Shown: piece after piece, positions 27,825 to 38,289 of the stretch
Position numbering within the stretch: position 1 is the stretch's first letter
Layout of the letters: every line of letters starts with the position of its first letter
Assembly (NCBI RefSeq): GCF_000175235.1
Contig: NZ_ACQT01000006.1
Coordinates: forward strand, 1-58,107
Length of the DNA stretch: 58,107 bases
Source: Acidovorax delafieldii 2AN
Lineage (GTDB): Bacteria > Pseudomonadota > Gammaproteobacteria > Burkholderiales > Burkholderiaceae_C
Direction of reading: 5' to 3'
Translations under genes and position numbers: made by a program
The notes under the pieces: generated by a model
Told to the model about the DNA's origin: nothing
Database searches by the model: none
The model's input: only the letters and a program-made list of their open reading frames with translations

Positions 27825-28922
27825 ATGATCAAGATCAATGATCTTTCTGCGTTGACGCAGACCCAGAAGGAAGGGGTCAAGAACGCCGTCGCGCGCGTGG
27901 TCGACAGCGGCTGGGTTGTCCTTGGCCCCGAGGTCAGGCATTTCGAATCGGCATTTGCCGACTACCTGGGTGCCAGGCACTGCGCAGGCGTCGCCAACGG
28001 CACGGACGCAATCGAGCTGGCCTTGAAGGCGCTGGGTGTGGCAGTGGGCGACCGTGTCGCCACGGTGGCAAATGCGGGCATGTACACCAGCGCCGCCGTG
28101 CTCGCGATCGGTGCCGAGCCGGTCTTCATGGACGTAGACCTGGACAGCCGGAACGTCGCGCTTCCAGAAGTCCGGCGGGTGATCGCGCTGGGCGTCAAGG
28201 CTGTAGTCGCGACTCACCTGTACGGCCTAGCGGTCGCCGAGATCGAGGCGATTGCGCAGCTGTGCGCGCAGCACGGTGTCGCGCTGCTCGAAGATTGCGC
28301 CCAGGCGCACGGCGCCATCGTCAGCGGCCGGCGCGTCGGCACCTTTGGGGATGCGGCCAGCTTCAGTTTCTATCCCACGAAGAACCTGGGTGCCCTAGGC
28401 GATGGCGGGGCCGTGGTGACCCAACGCGCGGATGTCGCCGAGCGGGTCGGGCACTTGCGCCAGTACGGCTGGACCGCCAAGTACCAAGTCAGCCTGCCCG
28501 GCGGACGCAACAGTCGTCTCGACGAAATGCAGGCGGCGATCCTGATGGTATTCCTGCCGCATCTTGATGCCGCGAATGCGCGGCGGCGACAGATTGCCGC
28601 CCGCTATGGCGCCAGCATTCACCATCCCGATGTGCAGCTACCCATGGATGCGGGCGAGTCGTCCGTGGCCCACCTCTACGTGTTGCGAAGTGCGCGGCGC
28701 GAAGCCTTGCGCGCGCACCTGCAGGCGCAGGGCATCTCCTCGGACGTGCACTACCCCATTCCTGACCATCGGCAGCCGGTGTTCGGGGACCGGTATGCCG
28801 GGCTCCGGCTCGAGAACACCGAGCGCCTGGCCGCGGAGATCCTTACCCTGCCCTGCTACGCTGAGATGCGTGACGAGGATGTCGCCCGTGTCGTGGCGGC
28901 GGTGAATGGGTGGCGCGCATGA
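27825..28922 (+). CDS. fdtB: dTDP-3-amino-3,6-dideoxyhexose aminotransferase (FdtB-like)
   Basis: PLP-dependent sugar aminotransferase of the DegT/DnrJ/EryC1 family, 365 residues. Landmarks are GVANGTDAIELALKALGV near 50-67, ALLEDCAQAHGA near 157-168, and SFYPTKNLGALGDGG with the PLP lysine at about 186. The FdtB/QdtB role (amino transfer to C3 of dTDP-3-keto-6-deoxyhexose) is inferred from the ketoisomerase/acetyltransferase fusion encoded 1 kb downstream and rmlAB upstream. GGAGA sits 5 nt before ATG 27,825; the ATG at 27,813 and TTG at 27,810 are less likely. It overlaps the next gene by 4 nt. Confidence 0.85.
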   Translation: MIKINDLSALTQTQKEGVKNAVARVVDSGWVVLGPEVRHFESAFADYLGARHCAGVANGTDAIELALKALGVAVGDRVATVANAGMYTSAAVLAIGAEPVFMDVDLDSRNVALPEVRRVIALGVKAVVATHLYGLAVAEIEAIAQLCAQHGVALLEDCAQAHGAIVSGRRVGTFGDAASFSFYPTKNLGALGDGGAVVTQRADVAERVGHLRQYGWTAKYQVSLPGGRNSRLDEMQAAILMVFLPHLDAANARRRQIAARYGASIHHPDVQLPMDAGESSVAHLYVLRSARREALRAHLQAQGISSDVHYPIPDHRQPVFGDRYAGLRLENTERLAAEILTLPCYAEMRDEDVARVVAAVNGWRA

Positions 28923-29866
28923 AATTCTCGGTCGTCATCCCGGTCTACAAGAACGAGGATTCGATTCCGCGCCTGCTCCAGGCCGTAACGGCGATGGCGC
29001 GCGAACTGGGCGGCATGCTGGAGGTGGTGTTCGTCGTCGACGGCAGCCCCGACCGCTCGTTCGTCTTGTTGCGCGATGCCTTGGCCGGCCTGGGGTTTCC
29101 GGCGCAGTTGCTGGCGCATTCGCGCAACTTCGGCTCGTTTCCGGCGATCCGTACCGGTCTGGCGGTGGCGCGCGGAGACTATTTCGGCGTCATGGCAGCC
29201 GATCTGCAGGAGCCGCCGGAGCTGATGGTGGCGTTCTTCCGGGCGCTGCAGGCCGACGAATGCGATGTCGCCATCGGCACCCGCACTCGCCGCAGCGACT
29301 CATGGAGTTCGCGTATGGCCTCCGGGCTGTTCTGGGCGCTGTATCGCAGGTTGGTTGTACCTGACATGCCCGAGGGCGGAGTCGATGTGTTCGGATGCAA
29401 CCGCGTGTTCCGTGACCATCTGCTAAGGTTGCAAGAATCCCGTTCTTCGCTGATCGCTCTGATCTTTTGGCTTGGGTTCCGACGCAAGCTCGTTGGCTAT
29501 GAACGTTTGGAGCGCCAAGAAGGCGTGTCGAGCTGGACCTTTCGGAAGAAGGTCGACTATATGCTGGACAGTGTTTTCGCATTCACGGACTACCCTATCC
29601 GTATGCTCACACGCATAGGGTTTCTAGGCTGCGTTCTCTCCGTGATTCTCTCCGTCGTTATTCTGGTGGGCCATATTACCGGTCGCATAGTTGTGCCAGG
29701 CTACGCGCCGACGATGCTGGTAGTGCTATTTTTTGGCGCCGTGAATCTTCTGGGACTGGGGCTGGTCGGAACGTATGCCTGGCGAACCTATGAAAATGGA
29801 AAGCACCGCCCGCTGTCTGTTGTAGCACTGGCAATTACAAACGAGAAAGATGCAGATGCTCAATGA
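28919..29866 (+). CDS. GtrB-like undecaprenyl-phosphate glycosyltransferase
   Basis: Family-2 glycosyltransferase of 315 residues with the DPM1/GtrB layout. The N-terminal GT-A domain has [24 protein letters not shown] and [10 protein letters not shown]. Two C-terminal membrane helices lie at about 231-255 and 265-285, with a short basic tail. GtrB enzymes load a sugar onto undecaprenyl phosphate on the cytoplasmic side. The gene is wedged between fdtB (ATGA overlap) and the fdtC-fdtA fusion (17-nt overlap), so the sugar may be the Fdt product rather than glucose. That substrate idea is inference. Confidence 0.88.
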   Translation: MKFSVVIPVYKNEDSIPRLLQAVTAMARELGGMLEVVFVVDGSPDRSFVLLRDALAGLGFPAQLLAHSRNFGSFPAIRTGLAVARGDYFGVMAADLQEPPELMVAFFRALQADECDVAIGTRTRRSDSWSSRMASGLFWALYRRLVVPDMPEGGVDVFGCNRVFRDHLLRLQESRSSLIALIFWLGFRRKLVGYERLERQEGVSSWTFRKKVDYMLDSVFAFTDYPIRMLTRIGFLGCVLSVILSVVILVGHITGRIVVPGYAPTMLVVLFFGAVNLLGLGLVGTYAWRTYENGKHRPLSVVALAITNEKDADAQ

Positions 29867-30815
29867 GGTTCAGATTCATCCCACGGCTGAGGTCCTGACA
29901 GAGAACATCGGTTCCGGGACGACAATTTGGCAAATGGTGGTCGTGCTGAAAGGTGCCGTGATCGGCAAGAACGTCAACATCTGCGCCCAGTGCTTCATCG
30001 AAGACGACGTTGTCATCGGCGACCGGGTAACCGTGAAGTCGGGCGTCTATCTCTGGGATGGCGTGCGCTTGGGCGACGATGTGTTTGTCGGCCCGAATGT
30101 GACGTTTACGAACGACAAGTTCCCCCGGTCCAAACAGCACCTGGCAGAGGCCTTGGTTACGCGTGTCGAAGCTGGGGCCTCGATTGGTGGTGGGGCGGTG
30201 GTACTGCCCGGTTTGATTGTGGGGCGGGGTGCGATGGTGGGGGCAGGGGCCGTTGTGACCAAGTCGGTACCTCCTTATGCCATTGTGACGGGTTCACCCG
30301 CAAGAATCATGGGGTATGTGGAGAATACCGCCTCAGCAAAACCAGATGGCCGCCCGAGGGCGCTGGTCGTGCCTGCTGTCGCAAATTCGGTGGAACAAGT
30401 AGGTGTCGGCGATGTCGCGTTGCACCGTATGAAGTTCGTACAGGACATGCGGGGTAACTTATCCGTGGGCGAGTTTGAGAAGGACGTCCCCTTCCCCGCC
30501 AAGCGCTACTTCCTGGTGTTCAGCGTTCCCAGCGAGAAAACGCGTGGCGAACATGCACATCGCGAGTGCCACCAGTTTCTGATTTGTGTGAAGGGCAGTT
30601 GTGCTGTGGTCGTGGACGATGGCAAATCCCGTTGTGAGGTTCTGCTGGATTCGCCTGACCTGGGGCTGCATCTGCCACCCATGACCTGGGGTATCCAGTA
30701 CAAGTACTCGGCCGATGCAGTGCTGCTTGTCTTCACCTCGCATGACTACGATGCTGCTGATTACATTCGTAGTTATGCTGAATTCGTGGCACTAGTCGAC
30801 GAGGGGGCAGCCTAG
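29850..30815 (+). CDS. FdtC-FdtA fusion: N-acetyltransferase plus 3,4-ketoisomerase
   Basis: Bifunctional protein of 321 residues (ATG 29,850 or 29,856). Residues about 8-155 are a left-handed beta-helix acetyltransferase with many hexapeptide repeats ([32 protein letters not shown]). Residues about 190-315 are a cupin of the FdtA/WxcM type, with [20 protein letters not shown]; the HAH pair is the catalytic motif of dTDP-4-keto-6-deoxyglucose 3,4-ketoisomerases. The same fusion is known in WxcM and Shewanella FdtD. With RmlA, RmlB and FdtB it completes a route to dTDP-3-acetamido-3,6-dideoxyhexose. Whether the sugar is Fuc3NAc or Qui3NAc cannot be read from sequence alone. Confidence 0.9.
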   Translation: MQMLNEVQIHPTAEVLTENIGSGTTIWQMVVVLKGAVIGKNVNICAQCFIEDDVVIGDRVTVKSGVYLWDGVRLGDDVFVGPNVTFTNDKFPRSKQHLAEALVTRVEAGASIGGGAVVLPGLIVGRGAMVGAGAVVTKSVPPYAIVTGSPARIMGYVENTASAKPDGRPRALVVPAVANSVEQVGVGDVALHRMKFVQDMRGNLSVGEFEKDVPFPAKRYFLVFSVPSEKTRGEHAHRECHQFLICVKGSCAVVVDDGKSRCEVLLDSPDLGLHLPPMTWGIQYKYSADAVLLVFTSHDYDAADYIRSYAEFVALVDEGAA

Positions 30816-31220
30816 TTGCGCTCGATCCTAGCTCACCACCGATTCGGGCGATGGTTGCGCTTCTTAATAGGAGGAGCGATCAATACGGGTTTCAGCTATC
30901 TGCTGTACTTGGCCCTGAACCGCGTCCTGCCTTATCAGTGGGCGTATATGCTGTCGTATGCAGCCGGCATCGTGTTCGCCTATTGGTTCCACGCCAAGTT
31001 TGTTTTCGTTGTGCCGCTCTCTTGGCGCAGACTGTTCTCATTCCCGCTGGTGTATGTGGTGCAGTACCTCGGGTCGGCTTTGTTGCTGGAAGGATTGGTC
31101 TCCGGGGCTGGCATGAGTGAGATGCTTGCGCCCTTGTGTGTGGCAACGGTAATGTTGCCAATTACCTTTGTGATGAGCAAGCTAGTACTGACTTGGAAGC
31201 GCCGGCTACCGTGCGAATGA
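30816..31220 (+). CDS. GtrA-family flippase
   Basis: GtrA family membrane protein of 134 residues with four hydrophobic segments. It opens with FGRWLRFLIGGAINTGFSYL, as is usual for the family, and has the SYAAGIVFAYWFHAKFVF segment. GtrA is thought to flip undecaprenyl-phosphate-linked sugar to the periplasm for the GtrII-type transferase. The start is a TTG directly after the stop of the previous gene, with a G-rich stretch upstream. It is the last plus-strand gene of the locus. Confidence 0.9.
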   Translation: MRSILAHHRFGRWLRFLIGGAINTGFSYLLYLALNRVLPYQWAYMLSYAAGIVFAYWFHAKFVFVVPLSWRRLFSFPLVYVVQYLGSALLLEGLVSGAGMSEMLAPLCVATVMLPITFVMSKLVLTWKRRLPCE

Positions 31221-31246
31221 CAGGGTAGGCAGTTCTTGTGTAGAAA

Positions 31247-33100
31247 CTAGCCACTTTTGGCGATGTCGGTAGCTGCGCTGGCGCACCGACCATGTGCAAT
31301 GCTGAGAAGTGAAGAAACGGCCATGTACCGCAAGGCATTCGCCCACGATCTGAAAATTTTGGAACGGTCTATTTTAGAGGTGTGCATTGCAAGCGGCACT
31401 TCGGCAATCCGCTTACCTTCGCGCCTCATCAGCAACAACGTTCCAATGTCTTGGTAGTCCAGCAGCGTGGCCTCTGCAGATGCCGCCACTTGCATGGCGG
31501 TGCGGTTATACAGCCGAAATCCCGACACAAAGTCACGCAATCCCAAGCCTGTCAGCCACCTAAACCACTGCCACGCCGCACGTCGCGGTAGGCTGTTGCT
31601 GCTCGCAAAGTAGGCTACCGTCATGTCAGCTTGGCTGCCTGTAGCTAGCAGCGCCGGCAGTTCTTCTACTTCGTAGCGACCCTCTGCGTCGATGGTGATG
31701 ACAGATGCGTAGCCTTGAGCAAGCGCATGACGGATGCCGGTTTGCAAGCTGCCCCAGGTCGTCATCTTTAGAAGGGGGCGCAGCACGCGGGCCCCATGCT
31801 GCTCCGCCAAGTGGCAGGTGGCGTCAGTGCTGCGGTTATCAACCACAAGCACTGGAGCGTTGACCAAGGCGCGTATGCGCTGAAGCAGAGGGGCGATGTC
31901 TGCGGCATTGTTATGGGCGGCAATCACCACCATCAAGCCGCGTGTGGCGGGCTCTGTATTTCTGCCTGGTGCCATGCTTCTGTAGTGGCGGGCAGTGGCG
32001 CGTTCGCAGGGCCCAATGCTGAAATGCTGGTGCAGCGCCTTTTGCCCTGCCTTGCCCAGGCGTTCCCGCAGCGGCGCGTCGTGCTGGAGGCGGGCAATGG
32101 CACTGCGCCATGCGTCCACGTCTTCAAAGGGCACATGCAGGCCGCAGCGCGCGTGCGATACCACCCACGGCATGCCTGATCCGGGCAGGTCAGTCACCAG
32201 GCAGGGGCGGGCGTGCTGCATGGCCTCCAGCAGCACGATGCCGAAGGCCTCAGTGCGTTCGCGCGATGCGAGGCAGAACAGATCGCAGGCGCTCAGCAGT
32301 GAATGCTTCTCGGCGTCGTCAACGGCGCCCACCAGTCGCACGGCAGCAGGCATGCCGGGGGGCGTGGTGCTGCGTATCAACGCCTGCAGTTCTTCGCGCA
32401 ATTCGCCCTCGCCGGCGACGAGCAGCTCCACGCCGGGCAGGGTGGACACTGCGTTGATCAGGGTTTCGAAACCTTTGTAGTAGGTCAGGCGGCCAATGGA
32501 GAGCAGCCGCAGTTTGGTGCCTGAGTGCCACTGCAATGCTCTGGGCGGAGGAGCGGCCGCCGGCGTGCAACGCAGCTCAATACCCAACGGCACCACTTCG
32601 CACTTGCTGCGCCAGGAGCGCAGAGCGGCGCTGGCCTCAAGATATGGTGGTGACGTGGCAAAGATTTGCTCTGAACGCTCCAGCAGTGCCTGCTCGAAGG
32701 GCCGGTAGAGCATGTATCCCAGTGCGACAGACCATTTGATGCTGGACACCACCACATCCGAGTGCCAATGCACTACCCAGGGCACTTTGCGCGCGCCGGG
32801 CAGTGTGAGGGCCCACAGCGCGGAGTTGTTGGGCATGTGCAAGTGCAGCACATCGGGTTTCAGCCGGTCGATGGCGTTGCCCAGCGCTTGCCTAAAGCCG
32901 ACCGCCATGGGGGCATAGACCAAGTTGAACTGTACCGGCACACGCTGTACCCAGATGGGATCGTCAGGCTGCGGATCGCCATGCACCAGCGCGTGGGCGT
33001 CAATGCCCTGGCGGCGCTGCTCTTGAATGAGGTCGGCCAGAAAGACTTCCATGCCTCCGCGGTAGGGCGGATAAAACTTGCCGACGTGCAGAACGCGCAT
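31247..33100 (-). CDS. GT4-GT2 fusion glycosyltransferase
   Basis: A 617-residue protein combining two glycosyltransferases. The N-terminal GT-B part (about 1-370) starts MRVLHVGKFYPPYRGGMEVF, has the HSDVVVSS region, and carries the GT4 donor site with a family-typical E-x7-E (EAFGIVLLE). The C-terminal GT-A part (about 390-617) has VVIAAHNNAADI, LVVDNRSTDATC and TIDAEGRYEVEELP, resembling dolichyl-phosphate mannose synthase-type GT2. The start at 33,100 is chosen because an earlier in-frame start would overlap the upstream gene. It lies 22 bp behind the TPR gene in one minus-strand operon, convergent with gtrA. Confidence 0.88.
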   Translation of the reverse strand: MRVLHVGKFYPPYRGGMEVFLADLIQEQRRQGIDAHALVHGDPQPDDPIWVQRVPVQFNLVYAPMAVGFRQALGNAIDRLKPDVLHLHMPNNSALWALTLPGARKVPWVVHWHSDVVVSSIKWSVALGYMLYRPFEQALLERSEQIFATSPPYLEASAALRSWRSKCEVVPLGIELRCTPAAAPPPRALQWHSGTKLRLLSIGRLTYYKGFETLINAVSTLPGVELLVAGEGELREELQALIRSTTPPGMPAAVRLVGAVDDAEKHSLLSACDLFCLASRERTEAFGIVLLEAMQHARPCLVTDLPGSGMPWVVSHARCGLHVPFEDVDAWRSAIARLQHDAPLRERLGKAGQKALHQHFSIGPCERATARHYRSMAPGRNTEPATRGLMVVIAAHNNAADIAPLLQRIRALVNAPVLVVDNRSTDATCHLAEQHGARVLRPLLKMTTWGSLQTGIRHALAQGYASVITIDAEGRYEVEELPALLATGSQADMTVAYFASSNSLPRRAAWQWFRWLTGLGLRDFVSGFRLYNRTAMQVAASAEATLLDYQDIGTLLLMRREGKRIAEVPLAMHTSKIDRSKIFRSWANALRYMAVSSLLSIAHGRCASAATDIAKSG

Positions 33101-33122
33101 GGTGGTGGGTTCCCGCTCTGGC

Positions 33123-35120
33123 TCAGGATTTGCGGGGTTTGGCGGCCGCAATCTGATCGCGCACACTGCGGTACTGCGGGTTGCGCGGATCCAGGCGAAT
33201 GGCCTGATCCAGGTCTTTCAGGCTCTGGGCTTGATTTCCCGCTCGATCGTGCGCGATGCCGCGGCCGTAAAAGGCCGCAGGATTGGGACTGCGCGCCAGG
33301 AGTTGGTCAAACAGGTGGATGGCGCGTGTGGTTTCGCCCTTGCCAATCAGTGCCATGCCCAGTCCCAACTCCAGCCGTGGGTTGCTTGGGCTTTGCTGCA
33401 GAAGCAGGTTGAAGTCTTCGATGGCAGTGTCGAATTGGTTGGCGCCAATGGCGGATTCGGCGCGGCGCAGCCGTAGCAGTTGCTGCATTTTCTTGCTGCC
33501 ATCGATGGCGTCTGAGGGCGTTTTCAGGGCAGCGTCGAAGCTTTGGAATGCTTGCGAAAACTGGCCCAGCGCAAACGCTGATTCACCGCGGTGGTAGTGT
33601 AGGGATTGGCCGGTGAAGCCTTTGGCCTGGGCTGCCTCGAACGCTTGCAGCGCTTGGGCGTGCTTCTGTTGCTGCTGCAGCGCGACACCGGTGTTGAATC
33701 GGGCATTGCCATTGCCATCCCCCAATGCATCGGCCGTGGCAAAGTCGCGTTCGGCCTGGGTCAGCAATCCCTTTTCCAGATGGTGAGCGCCCAGGTTCAG
33801 GAAGGCGCGGCTGCGGCCTACTGCGTTGGCGGGGGCGTTGCGGTCGATCTTTTCAGCAGCATCTCCCCACGCCGTGCCTGCATCTGTCAACGAGGACACG
33901 CGCTCCAATGCCAATGCGCCAAAAACCAGTCCAAGAACGGCTCCCAGCACGTAAATGCTGCGTGGCTTGAAGCCTGTCAGGACAATGGCCGCCAGCCCTG
34001 GTAGAGCGATGGCCCACAAGTAGCTGCGGTACAGCACGAACGGGTCTTGCACCCAAACCGTGGAAAACTCCGTGAAGTACCACAGCACTGGAAAAAGCAG
34101 CAGCAACCCGGCCAACCCCCAGAGGTTGCTGCGGCGCAGCACCAGCCAGATGGAGCCCAGCAGCAATGCCACGTAGCCGATAGCCCCCACCAGATGCCAG
34201 AGGGAACCGAACCCGAGCGGAAATGCAGGGCGCAGATCAATCGACATCCACTGGATATTGGGGAAGATCCAAAGGAGGCCGTAGGCAAAGAACAGCGCGG
34301 ACTCGTTCAGGATGCTGAGCGGGTACATCTGCTGCATCATTCCGGGGCGCAGGGACTCCAGTTGCTGGGCGAGCGCGATGGATTGCGGGTCGAATAGGCG
34401 ACCGAGCACATTTCCATAGAGCTGCCAGAGCACGGCAACGGCTCCAGTCAGCACCACCAGGGCCACTCCGCCCACGGCCGCGGCCCGCTTCCAGCCTGGG
34501 CGGCAAACGTAGATGTACAGAGGAACGGTCATGGCGGCCGTCATCACGGCATGCTCCTTGGAGAGCACGGCCAGCACATAACTTATCAGTGCGCCGACAA
34601 ACCGCGCGGCGCTGCCTGTTTGCAGCCCACGCACGAACATCCAAAGGGCCAGCACCGCGAACAGTGTGGCCATGACGATGGAGCGTTGCGCCAGATAGGC
34701 CACCGCATACACCGCAACGGGATTGAGCGCAAACAGCGCGACACCCACCTGCAGCGCGGCCAATCGTGAGCGTTGGAAGTGACTTTGTTCTTCAAACTCC
34801 TTGGGAAAACGCGCGGTACTCAACAGCGTGTGGAGGAATGCATAGAGCGCTGCGGCCACGCCCAGATGCAGCATCACATTCACGAGGCGCTGCTTCCACC
34901 ATCCATCACCCGCGAGGCTCTGAAGCCAGACAAAGCTCCCGTAGGACAGCATGCGCTGCTTGAACTGCAGCAGACTGCCGTATTCGCCAAAAATCGTACC
35001 GTCGCTGAGCCGTAAATCGTCAAAAAGCAGTTCGTTCTGGATGCCTGGCAGGTAAATGCCCAATACTGCCAGCACGAGCACTATTGCAAATAGATAAGTT
35101 ACTTTGCGCGATATAGCCAT
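33123..35120 (-). CDS. multi-pass membrane protein with TPR repeats
   Basis: A 665-residue protein from ATG 35,120. The first 430 residues or so contain about ten hydrophobic segments, starting with TYLFAIVLVLAVLGIYLPGI. The C-terminal 230 residues are TPR-like repeats (for example ARFNTGVALQQQQKHAQALQ and PAAFYGRGIAHDRAGNQAQS). This layout recalls TMTC-like or O-antigen ligase/oligosaccharyltransferase-type membrane proteins with TPR tails, but I see no defining catalytic motif. By position it may act in glycan transfer or ligation. No function can be assigned. Confidence 0.75.
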   Translation of the reverse strand: MAISRKVTYLFAIVLVLAVLGIYLPGIQNELLFDDLRLSDGTIFGEYGSLLQFKQRMLSYGSFVWLQSLAGDGWWKQRLVNVMLHLGVAAALYAFLHTLLSTARFPKEFEEQSHFQRSRLAALQVGVALFALNPVAVYAVAYLAQRSIVMATLFAVLALWMFVRGLQTGSAARFVGALISYVLAVLSKEHAVMTAAMTVPLYIYVCRPGWKRAAAVGGVALVVLTGAVAVLWQLYGNVLGRLFDPQSIALAQQLESLRPGMMQQMYPLSILNESALFFAYGLLWIFPNIQWMSIDLRPAFPLGFGSLWHLVGAIGYVALLLGSIWLVLRRSNLWGLAGLLLLFPVLWYFTEFSTVWVQDPFVLYRSYLWAIALPGLAAIVLTGFKPRSIYVLGAVLGLVFGALALERVSSLTDAGTAWGDAAEKIDRNAPANAVGRSRAFLNLGAHHLEKGLLTQAERDFATADALGDGNGNARFNTGVALQQQQKHAQALQAFEAAQAKGFTGQSLHYHRGESAFALGQFSQAFQSFDAALKTPSDAIDGSKKMQQLLRLRRAESAIGANQFDTAIEDFNLLLQQSPSNPRLELGLGMALIGKGETTRAIHLFDQLLARSPNPAAFYGRGIAHDRAGNQAQSLKDLDQAIRLDPRNPQYRSVRDQIAAAKPRKS

Positions 35121-35271
35121 AGGGTGGGTGTTCCATGGAGACTGCCAATATCCGGCGCCCCAGACGGGGCTCTTGAAATCCGCCGCAGGGGAGTCTAAGC
35201 CATGAGTGATCACGCACCGGGCTGTGGGGTGCATCAGGCCCAAGGGAGGTCGATGCTGCCGCTTTCTGTGG

Positions 35272-35892
35272 TCAGGCTGGGCCCTCCCCAATAGTCAGCC
35301 GCGTGTCCGACACATAGCGGTGCGGCGGCACCTCAAGGTTGGTGGGCGCGGGCTTGTTCTTGAACACGCGGCCCGCCAGGTCAAAGGTGGAGCCGTGGCA
35401 GGGGCAGAAGAATCCGCCCTTCCAGTCGTTGCCCACGCTCGGGTTGGCGGTGCCGACGGGCACGGCGCTCGGCGAGCAGCCCAGGTGCGTGCAGATGCCC
35501 ACTGTCACGAACACCTCGGGCCGGATCGAGCGTTGCGCGTTGCGCGCGTATTCGGGCTGCTGGTCTTTGCGTGAGGCCGGGTCGGCCAGTGCGTTGTCGT
35601 GTAACGCCAGCGTGGCCAGCATCTCGGGGGTGCGGCGCATGATCCACACGGGTTTGCCCCGCCATTCCACGGTTTTCACGCCGCCGGGTGGCAGGTCGCT
35701 GATGTCCACCTCCACGCTGGCGCCCATGGCCCGGGCGCGTTCGCTGGGTGCAAAGCTGGAGACCAGGGGCACGGCCACGCCGGCAGCGGCCACGCAGCCG
35801 GCGGCTGCGGTGAGCAGCACCATCTGGCGGCGTTCGTCGTCGTGGGTGGCGGGGAGGGGGCAACTGGCGGCTGCGGCGGTTGGGACGGTCAT
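35272..35892 (-). CDS. petA: Rieske iron-sulfur subunit of cytochrome bc1
   Basis: Ubiquinol-cytochrome c reductase Rieske subunit of 206 residues. A twin-arginine-like N-terminal anchor (ERRQMVLLTAAAGCVAA) is followed by the Rieske domain with both cluster-binding boxes, CTHLGCSP and CPCHGS, supplying two Cys and two His. The start is ATG 35,892; longer in-frame options upstream do not look coding. No cytochrome b or c1 gene is adjacent, which is unusual because petABC is normally one operon. It is divergent from a sigma-54-type activator, with 368 bp between them. Confidence 0.93.
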   Translation of the reverse strand: MTVPTAAAASCPLPATHDDERRQMVLLTAAAGCVAAAGVAVPLVSSFAPSERARAMGASVEVDISDLPPGGVKTVEWRGKPVWIMRRTPEMLATLALHDNALADPASRKDQQPEYARNAQRSIRPEVFVTVGICTHLGCSPSAVPVGTANPSVGNDWKGGFFCPCHGSTFDLAGRVFKNKPAPTNLEVPPHRYVSDTRLTIGEGPA

Positions 35893-36038
35893 GGCGGGGT
35901 TCCTGGATGGGTTGCGCTGGAAGGGCGGGAAAGGGCACTGATCGGCCCTCGCTGCCCGAACTCTGGAAGCGGCACCGGCGCGTGCGGCGCCCTTGTGGCT
36001 GCTTCTGCAAGGCAAGCTGCGTGCCACCGCTGCGTTCT

Positions 36039-36072
36039 CGAAGAGAACCATCGAAATTCGATGGTTTCTTCG
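36039..36072. promoter_or_regulatory. 34-bp palindrome in the petA/activator intergenic region
   Basis: AACCATCGAA at 36,046-36,055 and its exact complement at 36,057-36,066 flank a single A. With one bulged base the symmetry extends to CGAAGA/TCTTCG at 36,039 and 36,072. It lies between the divergent Rieske and activator genes. It could be the activator's binding site or a hairpin in the petA leader. Confidence 0.5.
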
Positions 36073-36147
36073 CTTCAGCCCAGGGGGATGGCGGTCTGTT
36101 GGACCGTCAGTCCTCCGTCGGGTCGCCTTTGTGGGCCGCCACGTGCG

Positions 36148-36163
36148 TGCCATAAAAATGCCA
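36148..36163 (-). promoter_or_regulatory. candidate sigma-54 promoter toward petA
   Basis: Read on the minus strand this is TGGCATTTTTATGGCA, with GG and GC separated by 10 bp as in -24/-12 promoters. It would place transcription start near 36,137, about 245 bp before the Rieske ATG. The pairing with a sigma-54 activator gene next door supports it, but the -12 box is imperfect. Confidence 0.35.
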
Positions 36164-36187
36164 TTTCTCTGCCGTTTGCTGCCAACA

Positions 36188-36203
36188 TGGCATAGATCAA
36201 GCC
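36188..36203 (+). promoter_or_regulatory. candidate sigma-54 promoter toward the activator
   Basis: TGGCATAGATCAAGCC also has the GG-N10-GC spacing. It lies 57 bp before the activator ATG and about 115-150 bp downstream of the palindrome at 36,039-36,072, a normal distance for an enhancer site. The -12 element is weak, so this is tentative. Confidence 0.25.
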
Positions 36204-36260
36204 GGTGGCGACACCGCTGCGGCATCCTGCGGGTTGCCGTACCTCATCACCCACCCCGCC

Positions 36261-37616
<1,356 letters not shown>

Positions 37617-38289
37617 AAAATCAGCCTCAAAAGGCCTGTAGTGCTTATCTGGCTTGCGTTGATAGCTATTAAAAATGCAGTGCACAGCGGGTGGCTGGTG
37701 GCGGATCAACGGAGGGGCGCTACCGAGCCTGTCGGGTGAGAGCCCGGTGGAGCGATCGCGTGGAAAGGCTGCCGCAGGTTGCGGGCGCGGTGGGCCCTTG
37801 CGCCAAGCCCCGGGGCGGGTGCCTCCAGAACGCGGCATGTCGCTGCGCGCCAGCGGGCCCAAGACCGCCACTGTGTTGCCTGCTGCGCGTAGCGCCGCAG
37901 CGGGCCGATGGTGTCCGTACGGGCTGCGCTGCGGGTGAGTGGTACTTGCAGCGTGCTGCGGTCTGGACTGGCCCAACCCATCGAATGCCCGGCGGCCCGT
38001 TGCATGGGCTCAGTGCTCCTTCACTGCCGCCCATCGCTGCCCGTTCACACTTTGGGTAGGTGCTGCGGGTGTGCACTTTTGCTATTGAAAAAAGAGCTGG
38101 ATGTGCACGTCAGATAAGCGCATGGTCGCTGTTTGTTGCGTTTTCTTGTTTCGCATGCGTGGCAGGAGCTGGAACTGGAACGGGGTGGACGCAATGGCAA
38201 TGGCAGAGGTGGCGGCGGCGGTCGGGCTCACTGCGCATGGCGGCCATACCCGGCACCACCCAGCGCCTGGAGCACCGCAAGGCGAAGTC
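37617..38289. other. 673-bp gap with a family-specific intergenic repeat
   Basis: No convincing gene. The first 60 bp (37,617-37,678) are a copy of a short repeat, with a GC-rich core followed by GTTGATAGCTATTAAAAATG. A partial copy (TTTTGCTATTGAAAAAAGAG) lies at about 38,078-38,098. The GC-rich remainder has open frames on all strands but no domain, start signal or conserved-looking protein. Confidence 0.55.
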
